A stretch of 64,000 bases of DNA from contig SADC01000439.1 in NCBI GenBank assembly GCA_004194705.1, positions 186,001-250,000 of the forward strand, given 5' to 3'. Within the stretch, counting starts at the first letter, position 1; each line of letters starts with the position of its first letter. This DNA is from Ditylenchus dipsaci. Taxonomy: Eukaryota; Nematoda; Chromadorea; Rhabditida; Anguinidae. The notes under the pieces are model-generated. The model did no database searches, was not told the DNA's origin, and worked only from the letters and a program-made list of their open reading frames with translations. The translations under genes were made by a program, and so were the position numbers. Positions 34,801 through 43,800 of this stretch are shown here, one piece after another.

Positions 34801-37800
34801 TTCAAAAAGTGGGTCAAAAACACGGCACTTCTTTAGTCCCCCGCTCATACTCGGATTTTTCGAGAAGTAACCCAAAATCACTTCCTGAACTCCTTTTTTT
34901 CTGCTCAACACGATGAGCAAGGGGCTTTGGGCTTGGTTTTATATGAGCTTGGTTTTTTATATTCGATTTTTAAACCAAGGGATCATGAATAGTTAGTTAT
35001 ATCCGAAATACTTTACAAATTAAGTGATGAGCAAAGGTATTGAGTAGGGTTGTCGAATCGAGCGCTCGATTTCGAACTTTTCGCTCGAAAGTTCGAAAAT
35101 TTTCGAATTTCGAGCGCTCGAAAAAAAATTTCGAATTAGGCTTTCAAATTTCGAGCGCTCGAAAAAAATTTCGAATTATGCTTTCGAATTTCGAGCACTC
35201 GAAAAAAATTTCGAATTATGCTTTCGAATTTCGAGCGCTCGAAAAAAAATTTCGAAAATTGCTTTCGAATTTCGAGCGCTCGAAAAAAATTTCGAATTAT
35301 GCTTTCGAATTTCGAGCGCTCGAAAAAAAATTTCGAATTATGCTTTCGAATTTCGAGCGCTCGAAAAAAATTTCGAATTATGCTTTCGAATTTTGAGCGC
35401 TTATTTTCGAGTTATAGTTCGGAACTTGCAGCACACAAAAAGAATGTAATGGTGAATTTTTCTTGTTTTAGAAAAATGCCAAGCGAAGTTTGGAAATCGT
35501 TTAAGAAAGTCGGTGGAAAGACTATTTTCACTTGTGGGGAAGAGCTTAGACTGCCAAATAGTAGATCAACAACTTATCTTTCGGGTCACCTGAAATCGGC
35601 AAGGCCCAAGGAAAAGTTAGCGAACAAAAAATTGGGACCTTCTGAGGCGAAAAAAGCCAGAGCGGTGCTTTTTGCGATCTCAGAGTCTCCGATCTGCGCA
35701 GTTTGATCAAGCACAACTATGAACAAAGAATGGTAGTTTTTTCGGCCGCTTATTCGTTCGGTGTGGTAAAGCGGTCGTGTGTGGTCGATTAACCATGGTT
35801 TCGATTAATTTATTTCTAAAAAATCCATTAATGAGGCGGCAAAGCCGCTGAAAATTTTCGATTTCAAATCGAGCGCTCGAAAATTTCGAATTTCGAATGT
35901 CGAATCGAGCGCTCAATTCGAAAATTTCGAATATCGAATATCGAATCGAGCGCTCGACTCGAAAATTTCGAATTTCGAATATCGAATCGAGCGCTCGACT
36001 CGAAAATTCGAGCGCTCGACAACCCTAGTATTGAGTGAGCACAAACCACGAAAAATATGCAAAAGTTTTTAATATTACCTAAACCTATCCTATTTCAGTC
36101 CTCCACCAGAGACCGGTGACAAATTTGTGTGCAAGTCAGCCATGTACTACTACAACGAGCAAGAATGTATTCTGAACGCAGAGTCCAGACACACTAAGCC
36201 CGATTTGTTCATCCCCGAAGAAGATGACTTTGTGGTCGACTACTTTGACATCAACTGCCGTTTGGAGGCCGAGAAGTGTCCAGAAGGCAAACAACTGCAC
36301 ACTGTCAAGACTCTGAATGCCAAATTGCCCGAAGGAGATGGTTCTTTGCATGTAATCGAGAGTGCAGGCATATCTGTGTCCCAATGCATGATCAAATGTT
36401 TCTCTTTGGCTCCTGAAAAATGCCGATCTTTCAACTTTGACAAGGCTGCCAAAATGTGCAACATGCTTTACCTGGTGGGTTTGCTTGGATTCGAAAATAA
36501 ATAAATATTCGTGAAAATTTAGGATGGCAAGACTACTCTTAGACCTCAAGTGAAGCAAGGAGTAGACTTGTACGATTTGCATTGCTTACAAGGTAAGGGT
36601 TGGTATTTGGAGAAATTTTAACGGACCGGCCTAAAACTCGGACCAGGCCCTTCTGAGCTCAGATCTAAAATTTTTCTCGGGCCAGGCTGTGCCAGTCCCT
36701 CGGAAAATCTTGGCTTTGTATAAATAAATAAAAGCTCGATATAAATAAACTTCAGAATTGCATTTTCTATTTATTGTAACTTTGCTTTCAATAATTTTTA
36801 GGACATCATAAACTGAGTTAAACTTTTAAATTAAATTTTTTAAAATTATTTTTGTCTTTGTGAAATTTTTGAAAACTGAATAAACCATTCAGGACCCGCA
36901 GCGTCTGTGCAATGCCTTAACAAGGACGACGCCTTGTTCAGTCGCTATCTGTACACCCAACAAGCTGGCTTGCCCTCCAAAGAGTTGACTGTGGTATCCT
37001 TGTCCAAGTGTCTGGACACTTGCTCCAATGCTCAGCCGTGCCAGGGTGTCAACTACAACCGTCGCAATGGCAATTGTGCTCTGTTTGAGAAGTTGGAAGC
37101 AGGTGAAGGGGTCAAGCACGACCACATCGACTTCTACAAGAATTTGTGCCAGGTCAAGGAAGTCGACACTGGGTCAGTTGATTTCACGTTTATTTGATCT
37201 TGAGCAAAATTTGCCAGAAAGCTTTTGCCATTATCTACCTATTGAAAAATATCTTAGCCGCTAGAACATTAATTTCAGCCTTTCCTCTGCCGTAAATGTG
37301 CCTAAAGAGCAGATCTTTGTCAAGTCCGAGACATCCACCAACATCACCGATCTGATCAACAAAAAAACAAGCAAAACCGCCACCAAAGACGATCGAGCCC
37401 AAGTCCTGATCCCTGAGAAGAAGGCGGGCAGCAATATCCATCCAGTCGAGGTCAGACGTAAGAATGAAGGTCCTGACGCTGCAGTCGATGCCAATAGTGT
37501 GACTGGTCAGGGACAATCTTCAGCTAAGGCTAGCTTAAGTGTTGGCAACACAGGCAATGGCAATATAGCTGCTCCTTTGCTGATTCCAGCAAGTGCTGTC
37601 CACACCATTTGCAACTATGAGGGAATCAAGGTAGGGCGTTCAAAAATCTCTTGGTATTTCAGGTCTTCCCGGATACCAAAAATGAAATTCTTTCATATAA
37701 TGAGCATCGGAAGTTTCTTTGAAAATTTTCGAAAAATATGCCATCGTTCACCTGTGATTCTTTTTTCAATTTCGCTAAAATCAGCTAGTTTAATTGATTT

Positions 37801-40800
37801 TTGTTTTTTGCGAAAAAAACTTTTTTTTTTTGAAAATTTTGAAAACTTTTTTTCTCAGCAAGGACCAAGGCACATTTTTTTTTGCGAGGCGTTTCTGTAA
37901 GCAGCAAAGCCATAGTGTAATCTCAAGATTTCAGGTTCAAATCAAGAATGAAGAGCCATTCAGTGGAGTAGTATTCGTCAAAAATAAATACGACACTTGC
38001 AGAGTGGAGGTTGGAGGTAGTGACTCAGCCACCCTCGTCCTTGGACTGCCAGCCAACTTTGGCATGAAACCAATCCTGCTAAATGGAGCTAAACCAGCCA
38101 CTGCTAAGGCGGAAATAGAGACCCTGCTGGAGGTGCCCAGATCGGAGGAGGAGCCAAAGAAGGAGGGGCTGCTGAAGGAGAAAAACTCTCAGCCAACGAG
38201 ATCCGCAGAAGAAGACAGGCAGAAAGAGACTGTGGGTTGATTGACATGGATAATGGCACCTACAAGACTACGGTGGTGGTCCAGACCAATAATCTAGGCA
38301 TTCCTGGTCTGGTCACTTCCATGGACCAGATCTACGAGATCTCCTGCAATTACAGCAGTATGTTGGGAGGAAGGTGAGATTTTGATTAATCTTAATTTTA
38401 AACTTAAAACTCAAAATGGCTGGAAAATCTTCAACTGAATCTAACTGAAAACCGACAAAACAGAAAGTTACATTAAACTTTGATAATCCTATCGGCGACG
38501 AGCCTGCCCCTTTAAATCGCGAAAAAGTCCAGAAATATCCAATGCAGGGTATCCCCAAAAAATTCGAGCAATACTAAAATTTTCGTGAAGGGCTTCCGCG
38601 CACTGTCTGTAATAATTTTTTTTGTGTAATCAAGGATGTTTAAATAACGGTTGTGAGGCTGGTACCGAGTCCTCTCATTCTGCCGCAACCTCAGGTCTAG
38701 CTGTCTTAACATGAGATTAACATGGCTCGCTGCACAGGGCTTACTAGAGTAGCTTTAATACGGGTAATCCTTTTCTTGGGGCAAATACACTTTTTTCGGC
38801 CAAATTTCACTCTTTTTTGTGACAAATTTTATTTTGACTGGTTTTATTCAATTTTGTCATCTTTTTTTTAAATTTATAACACCATCATGTATCCCTGCGA
38901 TTTTAGTTTCTAATGAGGTATTAATTGTTGCATCATTTTTGTAAAAGGTAGCACAAAAAGGTAACAGTATGAAGCAAGTCAGAATAATAATTTGGTTCAT
39001 ATTTTTACCTTTTTTTGATATTGATACATACATAGAATATATTTTGCAAAGATGATGTAACGAATAATGCTACATTAGAAACTAGAATCGCAGGGCTACA
39101 TGATGGTGTTATAAATTTTAAAAAAAGATGACAAAATTTAGTAAAATCTGTTAAAATAAAAATTTGCCCCAAAAAAGTATATTCGTCCCAAGAAAAAGGA
39201 TTGCCCCTTAAATAACCGAGTACTTATTTTTCGGGTTTTTATTCGGGTAAAACCCGGTATATTAACTATCCTGCATAGGTGAGTATCGGAATACCGGGTA
39301 TTTGCCCGGGTACTTATTTTTTTCAGCAACCCCAGGGCTATACGTGGTTGATTCCCATATGCTCGCACTTGAAGCTGACCTTATGACCTGGAGCTTCAAC
39401 CGTCCATCCCTGTCCCACCTAGTTATATCGAAAATAAAAAATAAATAAATAAATAATTACTTTAATGGGGAAATAATAAATTCGAAAAAATTCATACATT
39501 TATAATTGTATGAATTATTTCGAATGAAAAAACTTTTAGAACCAAAATGTTTTAAAAGCCGCATACAGTCGACTCTTTAATAGTTCCCCTATGAAACGGT
39601 CAAGCTGGCCACTATGGAAAAGGGATTACACTATGACTAGTGAGCACAATGGAGAGAGTCTGCTGTGATTTAAAATTATCGGACCTGATTTATAACAAGT
39701 GACCAGAAAACCTGATGGCGGGAACTAAAGAGGGGAGACTATATACTCTATCTGCCAAGCTTGATCAACAAGACTTCGAAAAAAAGTTACATTATAAATG
39801 TGTAACTAGACTAAGCTTGGCTAAGGTAGTATATAGTAGAGTTGTCCAACAACTAAATAGCCGGCCATTTAGCCAGCTATTTAGCCAATAAATAGCCGAA
39901 AATAGCCGGCTATTTGTTTATGTTTGATTAATTGATTAGTGTTGTTTATGCCAAAAAAGCTTGGTTGTGTTGAAAATTTTGAATTTTCTATATTTAAAGC
40001 AATTTTTTTTTTGAATGGCCGATTTTCGACTATTCTGGCTATTTAGCCGGCTATATAGCCGAAAAATAACTAGCCGGCTATTTTGACAACTCTAGTATAT
40101 AGTCTCCCAGTGTATTTTCTATAATTGCAAAAACATAAAAACATCAGTAATAAAGAAGTTTATATCCTATGAAAAGTTAAAAACAAATACAGAAAGTAAG
40201 ATAAAACATGAATGCAGACACAAGACAGTTTAAATACAAAATTTGAAGACCAAAATTGATATAACTCGATGCAAAACAATATAAGCTTACAAAACTGAGC
40301 ATTCTGTCATCAAAAGTCCGGAAATAATTTTTGCTGGAAGGCTTTCTGAGCCAAATCATTTTCTACCTGAAAATTTTGTGTATGGAAGGTTATTTTAGAT
40401 AGAGACCGCAAGTATTGACGTTTAAGGGGCATGCCCACGCTAAGAAGAGGTGGTTCCCGGGAATTCAAAATTTTCCTAATCATTAAAGTTCTTTACAGAT
40501 TTTTAAACTTGGTTTCTAACAAACCCATACCTAAAATTAATTTCCAGGCCTGGTTTTGTTAGAAACCAAGCTGAAAAACCCGTAAATAAGTTCAATCATT
40601 AGGAAAAAAAATTGAATTGGCGGGCACACCTCTTATTAGCATCGCTGATGGGAATTTTTTGAAAGGTGGTATCAGATAAATTTAGAAAAGAATTTAAAAA
40701 AAATACAAATTTGTTGATTATCCTTCGGGAATAAAGGCACATTGACAATATCGCTCAGACTCACACGAGCAATCTGTATGTGAACACGTAAGTTCCACAC

Positions 40801-43800
40801 CCACACCTTTTATACGTTAAAATTTTATTTTAGACACAAGTATGGGTGCGGATATACGAGGGCTTGCTTGATTTTGGGCTATTGTGAACGTGGGTTAAGT
40901 TGACAAAAAAACATTTCCCATGTTCAATAGCATCGGTGAATCAATTAAAAACCGTAGGCGGACTGTGATAGTCTGTCATCAGTTCGATTCCCATTAGAAA
41001 CTCAGTTTTTCCTCAACTTTTACTAAATTGCTTTAATTTGACACTGGTTTGAATTTCACTGGTACCCGGCTTTCAAAATAATCCTATCGGCGACGAGCCC
41101 GCCCCTTTAAATCGCGAAAAAGTCCAGAAATATCGGTATGGCCAGCGATAGCTTGCGACATTTCAAATTGCGATAATTCAAACTGAGACAAAATCAGATT
41201 GCGACAAAACTTCTCTATTTCAATACAGTCGAACCTGGATAAACGGACACCCCAAAAGTTCGCTCCCCAGCTAGGTCCAACACTTTTTTTAAACCTCTTT
41301 TTGAATCTTTTTTGCCATTTCTGTATTGAAAGTCTGGTCGCAGGCTGTTGGATGCCGATTTTGCCGATTTTAAAAATCCAAAAACTTTTCACTCTAAAAA
41401 AGCAAAAACTCGATAAACAGACACCTTTTTCAGAAAAAGGTGTCTGTTTATCGAGGTTTCGCTTTTTTAGAGTGAAAAGTTTTTGGATTTTTAAAATCGG
41501 CAAAATCGGCATCCTTGCGATATTTGCGAACAGACTGTCAAACAGAATTGACAAAAACATTCAAAAATAGGTCTAAAAAAGTGTAGGACCCAGCTGGGAA
41601 CGAGCTTTTGGGGTGTCCGTTTATCCAGGTTCGGCTGTATCGAATTAATTGATAAATTCTTGTCGCTAAATGAATTGTCTCAAATTGATTTTGTCTCAAT
41701 TCTAATTAATTCAATTCGAAATGTCGCAAGCTATGGCTGGTCATGGCTATTTAGTTTGAAAGATAAGCAAAACTGATTTACTTCTATTTTCTTTAAGCAG
41801 CCGAGGTAGCTCTGATGTATCTTGACAGCTTCTTTACCGTTCTCTCTAGCTCTTTTACAATAATAAGCGGCCTTTTTCATCTCATACTTTGATTTTCTGT
41901 TTTTCCACTTTTTTGGTACGCTTTTGCTTTTTGCTTGCGATCATTTTCAGCTTTGCTATAAATCTGTGCAACATCATAAGAGAAATTTTCAGCTGATTTA
42001 TACATTGCCGCGATTTCCCTGTAGCCTTTTGCAGCTTTCTTATGGACAAACTTTAGTTTAGATGAAAATACCATGCTAAATAAAATAGTAATACAGAGTT
42101 GTTTTCAGATATTCTAATACTTTGAAAACGTTATAATATTTTTAAAGTCAAATTTTTTATAATTTAAACAAATTTAGCAGATCAAATTTATTTTTGATGA
42201 AATTCTTGGTACTTATATAGTTCCACCCCCCCCCATACTCGAATTTTTGAAAAGTGACCCATAATCACCCCCCAGAAAGTGTTTATAAACGCTTATCGTA
42301 TTTTGTTGTGCAGGAAAAATGAGTTTGAAGGGTGATTATGGGTCACTTTTCAAAAAATCCGAGTATGGGGGGGGGGGAACTGCATAAGTGCCAAATTCTT
42401 TGTTTAATAATGTCAATATCAAAATATTTGTGCACTTGTTTACTTGGATGGGAGTGGGGGGGTGTTCGCATTTAATAAACAAATTTAAATCATATTTAAA
42501 TGACTTTAAATATTTAAATGACTTCTAAGTAATTTTTATATGCTGTAAACAATAAAAAAGTTGTTTTCTCACACTTGCCAACATGAAAAACAAATTTTTG
42601 GAATTTTTGACTAAAATTAAATATTTTGCCTTGGGGGACCAAGGCAAATCAAGTTTTTACTAGTCATTTAAAGGGGCATACAAGCGCGTTACACTGCAAA
42701 TTAAGCCGGGAACAGCAATTTTTCAAAAAATCGTCTTTTTTTACTTGTTTCATTTCAAATCTGGTATTTACGACCTTATCTTAGTTTTAAAAAGTAGGCA
42801 GAAACTTTCTTTGGATCAGGTAGAATGCTTATGAAAAACTATCATGAGAGAAATAAATTGCTGGTCCCCACTTTAATTGCAGTGTAACGCGCTGATATGC
42901 CCTTTGAACATAAAAATGTTATAAAATGCGACCTACCATCCCGCCTCTCCCAAGTGAATAAGTGCCAATTTTTGGATTTCGCAGTGGTGCTTTTGTGGTT
43001 CGGATCATGCTCACCCTTTAGGTAAGCTCCTAAACACAGGGATATGATTGCGAAATCAATTTTTTTGTGTTTTACATTATATACAAAAAATGCGAAATAA
43101 AAATTAAGTGGATTGGTAGAATCAGATTTTCAAAATCCAAGTTTTAAAATAAAATATGGCGGTTTCAAATAATTACTTAAATTCATTGTATGAATTGATA
43201 TAAACAAGTAAGACTTTATTTTAGCTTACTTCAGTTCGACCCTTATGTAATCGTAATTTCTATGCGATTTCAGCAGCGCAAAACATTCTTCAGTGCATAG
43301 ATCATACTGTTTTAGACGGCGATGAATAGAAGCTCTGAAAAGAACTAACACTTGTTTTTTGAGCAGACCGATTCAAAAAATATTGTTTTGTGGGATGAGC
43401 CCAGATTTTTTAACATTTGAAAAATTATCAAACCGACAAAAAACCATACCGACGGCACAAATATAAAGGACGAGGCACAAGTTTTATAGCTTGATCATAT
43501 AGCTTGATAGACTCTTTTAGTTCACTGCTTCGCACCAGTCTTTCAGCTTCGGCCTGAGAACAAATAATTTTAATATCGTGTTTCTCCAGAATTTTAAGTA
43601 ATACCACAAAACTTTGAGCAGCAGCTATATCCTCCAGTGATTGAGTATGTACATAGCCATCACCGGAATAATGCTTGAAATTCTTCAAATCTATTTCTTG
43701 CTGAGCCTAAAAATAAATATTTTGAAGGAAAGTTAGATAATTTCTGAACTATACAAAGCAAGATTAGTTTCGATAGTTTTTCTCTTACAAACACGTTTTG

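Larger units (their letters stand above)
35045..36027 (+). mobile_element. Short hAT element with palindromic tandem repeats and a BED finger; perfect 8-bp target duplication
   Basis: Ends TAGGGTTGTCGAATCGAGCG and inverse CGCTCGACAACCCTA, flanked by identical GTATTGAG at 35037-35044 and 36028-36035. Inside are about six tandem copies of a unit with AATTTCGAGCGCTCGAAAA (35115-35400) and inverted copies at 35865-36015. Its only coding block is a BED zinc finger (35476-35705). It lies in intron 8 of the NompA-like gene. Confidence 0.9.

Noticed and set aside
35040..35396. Protein-coding frame of 118 codons
   Set aside because: Pure product of the 57-bp tandem repeat, which keeps frames open; no domain.
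35115..35400. CRISPR-like array
   Set aside because: The repeats are contiguous without unique spacers and lie inside a hAT element in an animal genome.
36136..36582. 148-codon minus-strand frame
   Set aside because: Antisense shadow of the PAN-domain exon 9 of the NompA-like gene.
41084..41570. Frames of 158 and 123 codons on both strands
   Set aside because: Mirror translations of the palindromic pogo-like MITE.
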